Positions 1-13,484 are shown, numbered from the stretch's first letter. The stretch is DNA of 64,000 nt from Chloranthus sessilifolius (GCA_021018995.1 CM037586.1:147974060-148038059), one strand, 5' to 3'. A program made the numbers and translations. Notes: generated from the sequence alone by a model not told the origin.

Positions 1-1
1 T

Positions 2-3000
2 GAATTGAAACCCACGACGGTCACACTTCAACTGGCAGATAGATCAGAAAGAAGACCTAGGGGTATTATTGAGGATGTTTTGGTTGGAATAGACTAGTTT
101 TTCTTTCCAGTGGACTTCGTTGTTTTAGACATGGAACCACCTGTTAAATCAATTAATCAAGTCCCCATCATCCTTGGACGTCTGTTTCTCGACACTGCAA
201 ACGCTTGCATTAATTGTCGAACGGGAGTCATGAACGTTTCTTTTGGGAACATGAAGGTTAGATTGAACGTATTTCATGTAATGAACCATTTCCCTAACGA
301 GGATGAGGTCGAATGTTTCTACATCGATCAGATGGATGAAGTGGTGGATGAAGCATTACCATCAATGCTCACCAAAGAAGAATTTGAAACTGCTTTGTTG
401 GCCATCTATGAGGAAAAAGGATCTGAAAGGAAACAGTCAGAAGAGACGAAGTCGAGTCTATCATGCCCAGATGATCACTTATGTGCAAATGTGACTAAGG
501 TAGAACCATTACCTATTGAGGTAAAGGAGGTGCTGACTCCATCAATTGAGCAGCCACCAACTGTAGAATTGAAATAGTTGCCTGAGTCACTCAAGTACGC
601 TTTTCTGGGGCCACGAGAAACATTTTCGGTGATAATTTCATCCACATTATCAGAAGAACAAGAGCATGACCTGTTGAAAGTACTTAAAGAGCACAAGGAG
701 GCCATTGGATGGACCTTAGCTCATCTTAAAGGGATTGACCCATCAGTATGTATGCACAAAATACATCTGGAAGATGATAGTACACCATCGAGAGAACCGC
801 AAAGGCGACTTAATCCGAACATGCAAGAAGTCGTTTTAAAGGAAATCATTAAATTACTCGATGCTGGAATCATCTATCCGATCTCTGATAGTGAATGGGT
901 AAGTCTAGTCCAAATCGTTCCGAAAAAGTCTGGAATCACTGTGAAAGAAACTGCTGAAGGAGAATTGGTGCCTACTCGCGAAACTACTGGGTGGCGTGTC
1001 TGCATTGATTATAGAAAATTGAACACAGCTACCAGAAAGGATCATTTTCCCCTTCCGTTCATTGATCAAATTCTTGAGAAGTTAGCAGGGTAAGAGTTTT
1101 ATTGCTTTCTTGATGGTTATTCGGGATACAATCAAGTGCCCGTTTTTCCACCTGATCAAGAGAAAATGACATTCACGTGTCCTTACGGTACTTTTGCATA
1201 TCGAAGGATGCCGTTCGGCTTATGTAATGCACCCGCTACTTTCCAACGATGTATGTTAGCCATATTTTCGGATATGATCGACAAATTCATCGAAGTCTTC
1301 ATGGACGATTTCTCAATTTTTGGGAAAATATTTGGTTCTTGTTTGAATCATCTTTCACAAGTGCTGCAATGTTGTTTAGATTCTAAACTTGTTCTCAGCT
1401 GGGAAAAGAGCCATTTCATGGTTCAACAAGGAATTATTCTCGGGCATATTGTTTCCAAGAAAGGAATCAAAGTTGATAAGGCCAAAGTTGACCTAATTGC
1501 TAATTTGCCCCCACCAAAGAGTGTTCGACAAATTCGATCATTTTTGGGGCATGCTGGTTTTTATAGGTGATTCATTAAGGATTTTATCAAGGTGGCTAAA
1601 CCGTTGTGCATCCTGCTTGGAAAAAATGTTTCTTTTGACTTCGACGAGGATTGCATGAAAGCATTTCTGAAATTGCACGAGCTCTTATCAAATGCACCGA
1701 TAATCCAACCACCGGATTATTCTTTACCGTTAGAACTCATGTGTGATGTATCTGATTATGCGATCGGAGTTGTCTTAGGGCAAAGGGTGAACAAATTACC
1801 TCACGTAATGTACTATGTTAGCAAGACATTGATTGATGCACAACTCAATTACACCACCACCGAGAAAGAATTATTAGCTGTGGTGTATGCTTTGGACAAA
1901 TTCCGTTCCTATTTGCTTGGATAAAAAATAGTGGTCTTTTCAGACTACTCTGCATTGAAATATCTGTTAGCAAAGAAGGACAAGAAACTGAGGTTGATCC
2001 GTTGGATCTTGCTTCTCCAAGAGTTCAATTTTGAGATCAAGGATAAAAAAGGGGTCGAAAATGTTGTCACCGATCATTTGTCGAGAATTTTGCCTGAAGA
2101 ATCATCTATGCCTGAGACTATCCGTGACACTTTTCCAGATGAACAATTGATGGAAATTGAAGTAATAGGAACAAAAGTTCTGTGGTTTGCCAACATTGTG
2201 AATTATTTGGTCAGTGGCAGAATCCCTACTGAATGGGGTAAGAATGATAAGCATATCTTTTTTTCCCAAATAAAATACTATTTCTGGGATGAACCACAAT
2301 TGTTCAAAATCTGTTCAGATCAGATCATTAGGAGATGTGTACCTGAAGAAGAGCAACTAAGCGTCATCAATTTCTGCCATGCTGGAGCCTGTGGAGGCCA
2401 TTTCGGAGGACAGAAGACCGCACAGAAAATCCTTCAAAGCAGATTCTACTGGCCTTCCATCTTTCGTGACGCCGCCCAATTTTGCAAAGAATGCCAACGA
2501 TGTCAACAGCTGGGAAATATTTCACGACGAATTATGATGCCCCTTAATCCGATTTTAATTGTTGAAATTTTTTATGTTTAGGGGATTGACTTCATGGGTC
2601 CTTTTCCCCCATCTTTCGGGTATTCATATATTCTTGTGGCTGTTGATTATGTCTCCAAATGGATAGAAGCTGTGGTAACCCGATCGAATGATCACAAGGT
2701 CGTGGTCAAATTCCTGAAAGAAAATGTGTTTAACCGATTTGGGATCCCGAGAGCAATCATTAGTGATGGCGGATCGCATTTCTGCAACAGCCATTTTGCC
2801 ACTCTAATGAAGAAATATGACGTTACCCACAACGTTGCAACGCCATATCACCCGCAAACTAGTGGTCAAGTGGAAGTATCGAACCAAGAGATCAAACGAA
2901 TTTTAGAAAAGACGGTGCGACCGGATAGAAGAGATTGGTCAAACCGGCTATCGGATGCTCTTTGGGCCTATCATACCGCATTCAAGACACCGATCGGAAT

Positions 3001-3460
3001 GTCTCCGTTCAGGATTGTCTACGGGAAAGCATGCCATCTTCCTGTTGAATTGGAGCATAAGGCATTTTGGGCTATTAAAAAATTTAACTTCGATATGCAC
3101 GCGACAGAATCAAATCGACGGCTACAACTGAGTGAATTGGAAGAGCTACGCTATGATGCGTATGAAAATTCCAAGATGTACAAAGAAAGGTATAAAAAGC
3201 TGCATGATGAGTCCATTTCTCAGAAGGAGTTTCATGTTGGACAAAAAGTTTGGTTGTTCAACTCCCGACTTATGCTCCACTTGGGAAAACTGAAATCTAG
3301 ATGGGAAGGCCCGTTTCAGGTTGTTTCCATTGGTGTGCATGGTGCAATTGAGATCCACAGTCTCAAGGACAATCGAATTTTCAAAGTCAATGGGCAACGT
3401 CTTAAACCAATGTTTGAGCCAATCACCCAGTGTAAGATTGAGGCGATGCACCTCAGTGAC
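2..3460 (+). pseudogene. pol: Element A pol (protease end, RT, RNase H, integrase), with stop codons
   Basis: A single frame (codons starting at 2, 5, 8...) encodes pol over the whole stretch without a frameshift. Visible in order are: the end of the Athila-type protease region (VPIILGR near 160-180); RT with FGLCNAPATFQR near 1215 and the catalytic box FMDDF near 1300; RNase H from about 1640; integrase with the zinc motif CKECQRCQ near 2490 and catalytic residues in GIDFMG, ISDGG and the E of GQVEVSNQ; and a C-terminal chromatin-binding-like tail to 3460. In-frame stops lie at 95, 575, 1091, 1568, 1922 and 2579. Comparison with element B gives the original residues as K, Q, Q, R, S and W. 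The last three codons and the natural stop lie beyond element B at 15836-15847. The gene cannot make a full polyprotein. Confidence 0.93.
3456..3460. repeat. Left target-site duplication of element B (GTGAC)
   Basis: GTGAC directly precedes the first LTR base and is repeated at 15831-15835 directly after the last LTR base. Five bases is the usual size for Ty3 integrases. Removing B and one copy restores the end of pol of element A. Confidence 0.93.
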
Positions 3461-4980
3461 TGGTGTATTTTAAATGTAACCCTTGCAAGTGCACAAGATC
3501 TATTGCAGTATGGCAAGAACAAAGGTGTCGAACCCACAGGAAAATCTTGAATTTTAATTAATTCTTTCAGAGATTTAAAAACGTCCCCAGGGAAGTACCA
3601 AAGGGCAGATTTAATTTAACCAAAAATTTATCACTTTTTCTAAATGCAAGAAAAATAAATTAATCTAAACAACTAATTACTGATGAATCTAAGAATAATA
3701 TTTAAATAAGATCAAGAAATATGCTACCCCAGATTTGTACCCCCTTTCATTAAATAATCATTCACACCATCACCATCATTCATTCATAAAAATGATTTGA
3801 AATAAAGTATGATCATCACTCCGGCATACCCTATCTAAAAATAATGACTCAGCCTATCATTACGGTATGAGTCATGTAAGAAGCATAGCGTATCTCGTGA
3901 TGTGTAGATCAAAATAATAAAAATATTAGACTATGGTATTAATCATAAATATGAGTACTTATCTGGGGATCGCATCTTTCCCGATCTCTCTTGATTTTAG
4001 CTCATCTTTGGTGTATGATCTCCTTGTTCATTCAAAGTCATTCCTCTTTTTATTTCTTCCAAAAATCTTTGGTTACAATGCCTTTTCCTAAATACAATCT
4101 ATGAATGTAAAAGAAAGACAGTGCAAATCCAAAGTACAATCTACCCAAATCAATCCCTAGAAGAAGGAGAAAAGAAGAACTTTTAAAAAGATGCCCAGAG
4201 GAGTCTAAAACCAAAAATAATAATGAATAAATAATCCTCTCTAAAAAACTCTCTCTAAAAAAATCTCTAATTATTTCCTAAAAAAAACCCTCCTCTCGAC
4301 GTGTTTGGTTTGGCTTTAAATAGCCCCTCATCGCAGAGGTCTCCCGCCACTTCAATTTAGGGTCGATTAATTGACCCTATAGGGTCGATGCATCGACCTC
4401 CCAAGAATCACTGAAAATCTGCTTTTAAAGTGTCAGTTCCGTGTATGACACTTTTTGTGGCTCGATTAATCGACCAAAAAGGGTCGATGCATCGAGCCTG
4501 CAAAAGTTCATAAAAATTAGCTTTAAAGTGTCAGTTCTGTCTCTGACACTTTTTTTTCCTCGATTAATCGACCAAAAGGGTCGATGCATCGAGCTCCCAG
4601 AAATCCGTGAATTCCAGCCGACTTTTTACATCAGACACTGCTTAGGTATTTTAGCCATAACTTTCTGTCCCGAACTCGGATTGAGGCGATTCTTGATCCG
4701 TTGGAAAGAGGACAGAAAGATCTACAACTTTTGGGTTTTAATAATTTTATAATTCGGCCGTCTTGAATGTCCAAATTGAGCTACAAGTCGTACCAAGTTC
4801 TCGATGACCCAAAGTTGCAGTGTTTTGACATTATTTTCAGAATTCTTGGGCTGTTTTCTGCACTTGGCTTATATTTACCTGAAACACTTCAAATCTAATA
4901 ATTCTTATCAGATACCCTTCATCGGATAGCTAAATATAGGTATCTAGGGGTGAAATATCATCATATTTTACTACTCATCA
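3461..4980 (-). repeat. 3' LTR of element B
   Basis: 1520 bp. It matches 14331-15830 along its whole length and has TG and CA ends. It contains an AT-rich promoter-like part and three hairpin units (4360-4397, 4459-4498, 4559-4593), separated by repeated text around TTTAAAGTGTCAGTTC, so the middle is a degenerate tandem repeat of about 99 bp. Against the other LTR it has about 20 extra bases near 4158. Confidence 0.94.
4360..4593. repeat. Three paired-palindrome hairpins in the LTR of element B
   Basis: Each unit has a left arm of the type CTCGATTAATCGACC and a right arm of the type GGTCGATGCATCGAG, separated by about 4-6 bases. Each arm holds a palindrome (TCGATTAATCGA, TCGATGCATCGA), and the two arms also pair with each other apart from a two-base centre (TA against GC). 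The outer bases change between units (GGG/CC, GGC/GCC, CTC/GAG) but stay complementary. The function is unknown. Confidence 0.8.
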
Positions 4981-4996
4981 CACCCCCAAACCTACA
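4981..4996 (-). other. Polypurine tract of element B
   Basis: On the minus strand GTAGGTTTGGGGGTG ends directly at the 3' LTR. A G-rich run next to the 3' LTR is where plus-strand DNA synthesis is primed. A similar run is repeated inside the element near 6721 and 6773, and near 19050 in element A. Confidence 0.75.
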
Positions 4997-7030
4997 CTTT
5001 GCTAGTCCTCGAGCAAAGCAAACTAAAGAAAATAAATGCCACTTTCGTAGGGAACACGATTCCACTTAGCGTGTGCAACAAGCCTTTAAACCCCTAGGTG
5101 ATCCCTAGTGGAGGAGTTGTGTCTCCTGAGGGTTTACAGTAAAGTTACCCACAAACTTCAATAAATTCCAAACTATCGGCAAAATTGAGTTTTCAAAACA
5201 TGATTTTTTATAACATATATACCATTCAAAACTCAAAATCATTAATCAATTCAACATGTGAATCCTCAATTTTAAATAACAATATTATACTAATCATACT
5301 AGCATCCATTCAAATTAGTCTAATGCTCAAATCGTTAGATAACTCATCCATTCATGCTTACTCGTGAAGTGTGTGCATACCCAAACCAAAATTCATTCAT
5401 CTCAGAACTAGTTCAAACGGAAAACCGTCGGGTCTGTTGTCTAGACTCAATCCTCACTTTAGGTATACTCTTGAAATAAAATCACTCCGATGATGGGTAA
5501 GCTTTCGCACATATGTGAGAGATCAATACAAAACAAGCAAAAAGGTCTCACAAGATAACAGAAACACGATGTAAACAATGAACAAAAACAAATCTCAAAA
5601 GAATAGATACTTGTATATCGTAAGTATGTCATATCAAGTGTCATAAGTATCATATATTTACTCTCCACAAGGCGCTACCAATGCAAGATCGATCATGAAG
5701 GTCTTTTGTAGGGTTGTAATGGGGCTCGGAAAGGGTAAGAAAGAAAGGGAATTGAGATTCAAACTTACTGAGAAATCGGAAAAGAAACAAACTTCTGATT
5801 TTTTTATTTCTCTTCTTTTTCTTTTCTAATCTGTCACTATTTTCTCAATATTTTTCTATTTTTCTCAACTTTCTTTTTTTTTTGAAGTACCTCATAATTT
5901 TCATTATTTTTCACAAATTTTTTTTTCTCCCCCCTTTTTCTTTTATATTTTTGCCATACACTCTCAAGAACACCACAACTCAAGATCTCTCCACTTACTC
6001 TCTTTTCGCTCATTTTCATCTCTCTTCTAATTTCTAAATAAGAAGGGTAAACCTGAATTTTCAGAAATGGTGAAGGGTTAAAGGTTAACGTGGCTTATCA
6101 AAGAATGTATAAAGGTAAATTTTTCAATAGGCTCAAAGGGGTACTAGACGGATAAATTTCTATGAGGTGGGGCATTTAAGCACAAACGAGCCAAAGATGG
6201 CCTTCAATCATGTCCTTAAAAGATGGTAACCTTGTCTATTTGTCTTGAGTAGATATACAGTACGTTCTAACACAATAATATGAATTTGATATCATGCAAA
6301 GTCACAAGTCAAAATAAAATATATGAGATTATGCAAGATAATTCGTATTCAAAGAAAACTCCGAGTTTATGTATTCACTCATCAACAACGGATATTTGGC
6401 TCTAAAGCTTCTTGGGTTTAGTCTCCACTAAGAACCTAAGATTCACCGTTCAAAACAGTTCATCGATTTCTAAATCTTAGCTTGGTGTAAGTGTAAAAAT
6501 TCTAAGCATGAATATCAAAATTACCCACAAAATATCACATTAAGCTTCATTATCCTAGATACAAGCATTCAAAATCTGATATCGATATTCTAAAAATTAA
6601 ATTCACATGCATCATCAACTAAAGTTTGAAAACTATCGAAAAATAATTCATATATGATGGTTCAAAATTTATTTTTTTATATGAAGAAAAATAAGAAAGT
6701 GACGCAAGATAGAGAATCATACCCCCAAACCTAAAAATGACAATGTCCTCATTGATTGAAATAAGTAGCACACCCCAAACCTGTTGAAAAGTACCTCAAC
6801 ACAAAGATCAGGTGCAGAGAATATGTGTATAAAATTAGAACATGACCAAAAATAGATTGAAGGTAATGTGGCTACACTAATTTGGAAATTAAAAACAACC
6901 TAAACTAAACTAAAAACTAATATTCTAGAACTAACAAAAACAAAAATGAAAACGAAAATAAATAAAACACATTGGGTTGCCTCCCAGGAAGCACTGAGTT
7001 TAAGTGTCGACAGCTCGACCTCTTCATTGA
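4997..7030 (-). other. Element B 3' non-coding region between pol and PPT
   Basis: About 2 kb without a convincing ORF. It contains blocks shared with element A 18830-20730, for example the text around GAGCCCCATTACAACC near 5720 and the G-rich PPT-like runs near 6721 and 6773. Short frames here are not conserved in A. Long non-coding DNA between pol and the 3' LTR is common in Athila-type elements. The accessory ORFs of element A are absent here. Confidence 0.8.
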
Positions 7031-10000
7031 TCAAGAATCTGGGTCACTAAAGTGCGTTGCCTCAATTCTCATCTGGGTCATGGGCTCAAACACCGGTTTA
7101 AGACGTTGCCCATTCACTTTAAAAACTCAATTGTCCATGAGACTGCGGATCTCAATCGCACCATGCACACTAATAGAAACAACCTGATACGGGCCTTCCC
7201 ATCTCGATTTCAGTTTTCCCGGGTGAAGCTTTAGTCTGGAATTAAATAGCCAAACCTTTTGCCCAATGTGAAACTCTTTCCGAGAAATTGACTCATCATG
7301 CAGCTTCTTATACCTTTCTTTGTACATCTTTGAGTTTTCATACGCACCATAGCGTAGCTCTTCCAATTCACTTAGCTGTAGCCTTCGATTTGATCCTGCC
7401 GAAATTTAATCTTTTGATGGCCCAAAATGCTTTATGCTCTAATTCAACAGGAAGATGGCATGCTTTCCCGTAGACAATTCTGAACGGAGACATTCCAATT
7501 GGTGTCTTGAAGGCGGTACGATAGGCCCACAGAGCATCAGAGAGCCGGTTTGACCAGTCTCTTCTATCCAATCGTACCGTCTTTTCTAAAATTCGTTTAA
7601 TCTCTCGGTTCGACACTTCCACCTGACCACTAGTTTGCGGGTGATACGGCGTTGCAACCTTGTGGGTGACGCCGTATTTCTTCATTAAAGTAGCAAAATG
7701 GCGGTTGCAGAAGTGCGAACCGCCATCACTAATGATCGCACGTGGAAACCCGAATCTATTAAAGACATTTTCCTTCAGAAATTTGACCACCACTTTGTGG
7801 TCATTTGAACGGGTTGCCACAGCTTCAATCCATTTGGAAACGTAGTCAACAGCTATGAGAATGTATGAATACCCAAAAGATGGGGGAAAAGGACCCATGA
7901 AGTCAATCCCCCAAACATCAAAAATTTCAACAATCAAAATCGGGTTAAGGGGCATCATATTCCGTTTTGAAATATTTCCAAGCTGCTGACATCTTTGGCA
8001 TTCTTTGCAAAATTGAGCAGCATCACGAAAGATGAGGCGATAGAATCCGCTTTGAAGGATTTTTAATGCGGTCTTCATCCTCGAAATAGCCTCACAGGCT
8101 CCAAGAGATGGCGTAAATCGAGAACGCTAAGTTGCTCTTCTGCTGGTACACATCTCCTGATGATTTGATCTGAACAGATCTTGAACAAATGTGGTTCATC
8201 CCAAAAATAGTATTTGATCTGGGAGAAGAAGAGGTTCTTATCATTCTTTCCCCATTCAGTAGGGATTTTGCCCGTGACCAAATAATTCACGATATTGGCA
8301 AACCAAGGAACTTTCGTGGCGGTCGCGTCAATTGCCATTAATTTCTCATCCGGAAAAGTGTCCCGGATAGGTTCAGGTGTAACCAATTCTTCAAGCAAAA
8401 TACGAGACAAGTGATCAGCCACAACATTCTCGACTCCCTTTTTATCCTTGATTTCGAAATTAAACTCTTGAAGTAGCAGAATCCAGCGGATCAATCGTGG
8501 TTTGGCATTCTTCTTTGCTAACAAATATTTCAATGCAGAATGGTCTGAAAAGACCACTATTTTTGATCCAAGCAGATAAGAACGAAATTTATCCAGAGTA
8601 TACACCACAGCTAATAGTTCTTTCTCAGTGGTGGTGTAGTTAAGCTGTGCATCGATCAACGTCTTACTGGCATAATAAATTATGTGAGGTAATTTGTTCA
8701 CCCTTTGACCTAAAACAACTCCGATAGCGTAATCAGATGCATCACACATGAGTTCGAATGGGAGAGAATAATCCGGTGGTTGGATTATTGGTGCAGTTGA
8801 TAAGAGTTCACGCAGCTTCAGAAATGATTTCATGCAATGCTCATCAAATTCAAAAGGGACATCTTTACCAAGCAAGGTACATAAAGGTTTAGCCACCTTG
8901 CTGAAATCCTTAATGAATCGCCTATAAAATTCAGCATGCCCTAAAAATGATCGAATTTGGCGAACACTCTTTGGTGGGGGCAAATTGGCAATTAGGTCGA
9001 CTTTGGCCTTATCCACTTCAATTCCTTTCTTGGAAACAATATGCCCCAGAACAATTCCTTGTTGAACCATGAAATGGCTCTTCTCCCAGCTAGAACAAGT
9101 TTAGAATCCACACAACGTTGCAAAACTTGTGCGAGGTGATTCAAACAAGAACCAAACATTTTCCCAAAAACCGAGAAGTCGTCCATGAACACCTCGATGA
9201 ACTTGTCAATCATATCCGAAAATATGGCCAACATACATCGTTGGAAAGTAGCAGGTGCATTACATAAGCCGAACGACATCCTTCGATATGCAAAAGTACC
9301 GTAAGGGCATGTGAATGTCATTTTCTCTTGATCAGGTGGAAAAACGGGCACTTGATTGTATCCCGAATAACCATCAAGAAAGCAATAAAACTCTTGCCCT
9401 GCTAACTTCTCGAGGATTTGATCGATGAACGGAAGGGGAAAATGATCCTTTCTGGTAGCTGTGTTCAATTTTCTATAATCAATGCAGACACGCCACCCAG
9501 TAGTTTCACGAGTAGGCAATAATTCTCCTTCGCAGCTTTCTTTCACGGATTCTCGGACTTTTTGGGACAATTTGGATGGACTAACCCATTCACTATCGAA
9601 ATCGGATAGATGATTCCAGCATCGAGTAATTTAATGATTTCCTTTAAAACGATTTCTTGCATGTTCGGATTAAGTCGCCTCTGCGGTTCTCTCGATGGTT
9701 TACTCTCATCTTCCAGATGTATTTTGTGCATACATACTGATGGGTCAATCCCTTTTAAATCAACTAGAGTCCATCCGATAGCCTGCTTGTGATCTAGAAG
9801 CACTTTCAACAGGTCATGCTCTTGTTCTTCAGACAACGTGGATGAAATTATCACCGGAAACGTTTCTCGTGGCCCCAGAAAAGCGTATTTGAGCGATTCA
9901 GGCAACTGTTTCAATTCCACAGTTGGTGGCTCCTCAATTGATGGAGTCGGTTCAGCTTTTACTTCAATGGGTAACGGTTCTATCTTAGTCACAACTTCAC

Positions 10001-10890
10001 ATAAGTTATCATATGGACATGATAAACTCAACCTCGTCTCTTCGGACTGCTTCCTTTCAGATCCTTTTTCTTCATAGATGGCCAACAAAGCGGTTTCAAA
10101 TTCTTCTTTGGTGAGCATTGATGGTAATGCTTCATCCACCACTTCGTCCATCTGATCGATGTAAAAACATTCGACCTCATCCTCGTTAGGGAAATGGTTC
10201 ATCGCATGAAATATGTTCAATCTGACCTTCATGTTCCCAAAAGAAACGTCCATGACTCCCGTTCGACAATTAATGCAAGCGTTTGCAGTGGCGAGAAACG
10301 GACGTCCAAGGATGATGGGGACTTGATTAATTGATTTAATAGGCGGTTCCATGTCTAAAACAATAAAGTCCACTGGAAAGACAAACTTGTCTATTCCAAC
10401 CAAAACATCCTCGATAATTCCCCTAGGTCTTCTTTCTGACCTATCAGCCAGTTGGAGTGTGACCGTCGTGGGTTGCAATTCACCCAATTCGAGTTTCTCG
10501 TATATTGAGTATGGGATTAGATTCACACTTGCTCCCAAATCCAATAGCGCCTTTCCAATTGGTTGCCCACCAATGACACATGGAACAGTTGGAACTCCAG
10601 GGTCTTTCAATTTTCGTGGGGTTTCCAATTGTAATATTGAACTGATTTGATTAGTCAGGAACACTTTCTTGGAAATATGAGTACGCCTTTAAACTACGAG
10701 TGCATAAATCTTTGAAAAATTTTGCATACTCAGGCACTTGTTTGATTGTTTCAAGCAATGGAAGATTTATCTTTACTTGCTTGAATGTTTCGAAAATTTC
10801 TTCCATTTTTGCTGGTCCCTTTCCCATTCTAGATGGAGGAGTTAGGCATTGAGGGAATGGTGCCCTTGGGACATAAGGTTTAGGTTCCAT
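7031..10890 (-). pseudogene. pol: Element B pol (protease, RT, RNase H, integrase), broken
   Basis: The aspartic protease site DLGAS lies near 10540, followed by the same VPIILGRPF block as in element A. RT includes the FMDDF box near 9180, RNase H runs from about 8900 to 8400, and integrase runs from about 8078 to 7370 with [19 protein letters not shown] and GQVEVSNRE. The coding line changes frame near 10655, 9555, 9086, 8105 and 7367 and has a stop near 7125 (CGA to TGA by comparison). The natural stop is at 7031-7033. The domain order is that of Ty3 elements. It is more damaged by indels than the copy in element A, although B is the later insertion. Confidence 0.92.
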
Positions 10891-10893
10891 TTT

Positions 10894-13484
10894 TTATTCT
10901 TGTTCATGTCCTAGTTGGACAGTTGAGGGAGACTCATCCTCGATTACTTTTTCTTTTCCCTTCTCTCTTCTTTGCTCTTTCTCTTTTTCTTTCTCTTTTC
11001 TTTTCTCTTTCTCTGTTCTTTTCTCTGATTTGTTTTCTTTCTCTTTTGCTGCTTCTCTTGCTTCATCTTTTTCCTGATCAGATTCCATAGGCATTTCCAC
11101 TTGATTATCAACTTCTCTTCCACTTCTCAGCACCGTAACAGCTTCCAAATGTTGACTATTCGATGGTCCTGCATCAGGTGGTGCTTGACCTCGAGGATTG
11201 TTGACGGGTTGGCTAGGGAGCCTACCTTCCTCTCGTTGACTCAGCTGATTTGTCAGTTGACTAAATTGATCTATCATTATCTGTTGGAAAGCATGCATGC
11301 TTCGCATCACCTTTTCCTCCAAATCAGGATCTCTAGAAACGGTAGCCTGAGGTTGATTAAAATTCTGATTTTTTCGGTAATCGGAATTCGGATGATAATA
11401 AGGAGGGTTCTGCTAGAAATTAGAATTCTGCTGGGTAGTGGGATTACATTGTGGTAAAATTTTGTTGTCCACCCATTGTGTTGGCTCTGTACTGCTGGTT
11501 TACCTGACCAGTTTGGTTCGAACCACCCCATCCTAAGTTGGGGTGATTTTTCCATTCCGGGTTATAGGTATTGGAGTATATGTTTCTACCCTGCCGTTGA
11601 TAAGATTGAGTCAGATTCACCTCCTCTTGAGGAGTAGGTTCATCAGGGAATAATGACAAGGTAGTGGGGCACTCATTAGCCATGTGACCTGGGTGGTCAC
11701 AAATTGAACACACAGTGGGGGTGACAGGAGCTTTAGCTTGCTTGGTCGCAACTAACAACATATTCATTTGCTTGGACAACATATCAACCTTTGTCGATAG
11801 ATCAGCTTCATCTTTTTCCTGATCAGATTCCATAGGCATTTCCACTTGATTATCAACTTCTCTTCCACTTCTCAGCACCGTAACAGCTTCCAACTGTTGA
11901 CTATTCGATGGTCCTGCATCAGGTGGTGCTTGACCTCGAGGATTGTTGACGGGTTGGCTAGGGAGCCTACCTTCCTCTCGTTGACTCAGCTGATTTGTCA
12001 GTTGACTAAATTGATCTATCATCATCTGTTGGAAAGCATGCATGCTTCGCATCACCTTTTCCTCCAAATCAGAATCTCTAGAAACGGTAGCCTGAGGTTG
12101 ATTAAAATTCTGATTAAAATTCTGATTTTTTCGGTAATCGGAATTCGGATGATAATAAGGAGGGTTCTACTGGAAATTAGAATTCTGCTGGGTAGTGGGA
12201 TTCTGTTGTGGGCGAAAATTTTGTTGTCCACCCATTGTGTTGGCTCTGTCTTCTTTGGTTTACTGACCCGGTTTAGTTCGAACCACCCCATCCTCGGTTG
12301 GGGGTGATTTTTCCATTCCGAGTTATAGGTATTGGAGTATATGTTTCTACCCTGCCGTTGATAAGATTGAGTCAGATTCACCTCCTCTTGAGAAGTAGGT
12401 TCATCAGGGAATAATGACAAGGTAGTGGGGCACTCATTAGCCATGTGACACGGGTGGTCACAAATTGAACACACATGGGGTGTGAGGAGCTTTAGCTTGC
12501 TTTGCGTAACAACATATTCATTTGCTTGGACAACATATCAACCTTTGTCGATAGATCAGAGGTATTATTTTTGACATTATACAATCCATCTCTTGTCAAC
12601 ACATGAGATTTAGATGCCAAATCCAAGTTAGTTCGCCCCAGAGTTTCACTTTGTATCGAAGTTTGGTATAACTTCTCAAACAATGCCCACAATTCATCAG
12701 CTTCTTTTGTGGCACATGATCCACCACACGATGCATCAACCATACGTCTCTCTTCAGGAATCAGCCCATTATAAAAACTTTGGACTTGTTGCCACCTTGG
12801 AACTTGATGATTTGGACAACTCTTAATCAATTCCTTAAAACGTTCCCAACATTCATGGAATGTTTCAGTAGGTTGTTGGGAAAAGAATTGAATCTTCTGA
12901 CGCAACTCAATGGCTTTGGTCATGGGAAAATATTTTTTAAGAAACTGACGGTGTAGCTCTGCCCAACTCTGAATAGATTGCGGTTCTAAGGAATAAAACC
13001 ACGTTTTTGCCTTGTCCCTTAAAGAGAAAGGGAAGAGTCGGAGTTTAGCTATCTCATCAGTGACATTGTGGACTCTGAACATTTTGCATACCCCAGTGAA
13101 TTCATTTAGATGAACGTGCGGATTTTCATTTACTAACCCATGAAAAATTGGTAGCATTTGGATCATCGCTGATTTGAATTCATAGTAGTTTCCTGGAATG
13201 GGATCATGCATTATACATTCCTGATCCTCGTAAAAACCAGGATCATTATAATATTCGAGTGTTCTAGGGCCCTCATTGTAATTGTTATTCCCATCATTTC
13301 CATTATTTTCATTATTGCCATTATTGATATTCTGGTTGTTCCCATTCATTTCTTGCCTTTGATCAGCCATGGTATCAATATGATGATACTGATTCCTTTG
13401 AATTCTGCGATTCTCTCTACAAGATCGTTCGATCTCAAGATTAAATGGTAGCAGATGTGGGTGATGAGAACGAGTAAAGCTCAT
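10894..13484 (-). pseudogene. gag: Element B gag with internal tandem duplication
   Basis: The N-terminal half (13484-12492) is a retrotransposon gag domain; recognisable parts are TWFYSLEPQSIQSW and FHECWERFKELIKSCPNHQ. It follows an Asn- and Gly-rich leader, and a second possible start is the Met before ADQRQEM at about 13371. The zinc knuckle C-X2-C-X4-H-X4-C (CSICDHPGHMANEC) occurs twice, near 11700 and 12465, because a segment of about 745 bp is duplicated; in the second copy the Gly is Cys. A highly charged Lys/Glu tract lies at about 10930-11060. Frames break near 12480, 12060, 11450 and 11320, so no full Gag can be made. Confidence 0.88.
11060..12559 (-). repeat. Tandem duplication of about 745 bp inside gag
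   Basis: The text from 11060 to 11804 is repeated at 11805-12559 with few differences, including the zinc knuckle, the Gln-rich region and the block reading MEEKVMRSMHAFQQ. The copy boundary is visible where CTTCATCTTTTTCCTG recurs at 11061 and 11806. The copies differ by small indels, such as an extra ATTAAAATTCTG near 12110. Confidence 0.9.
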
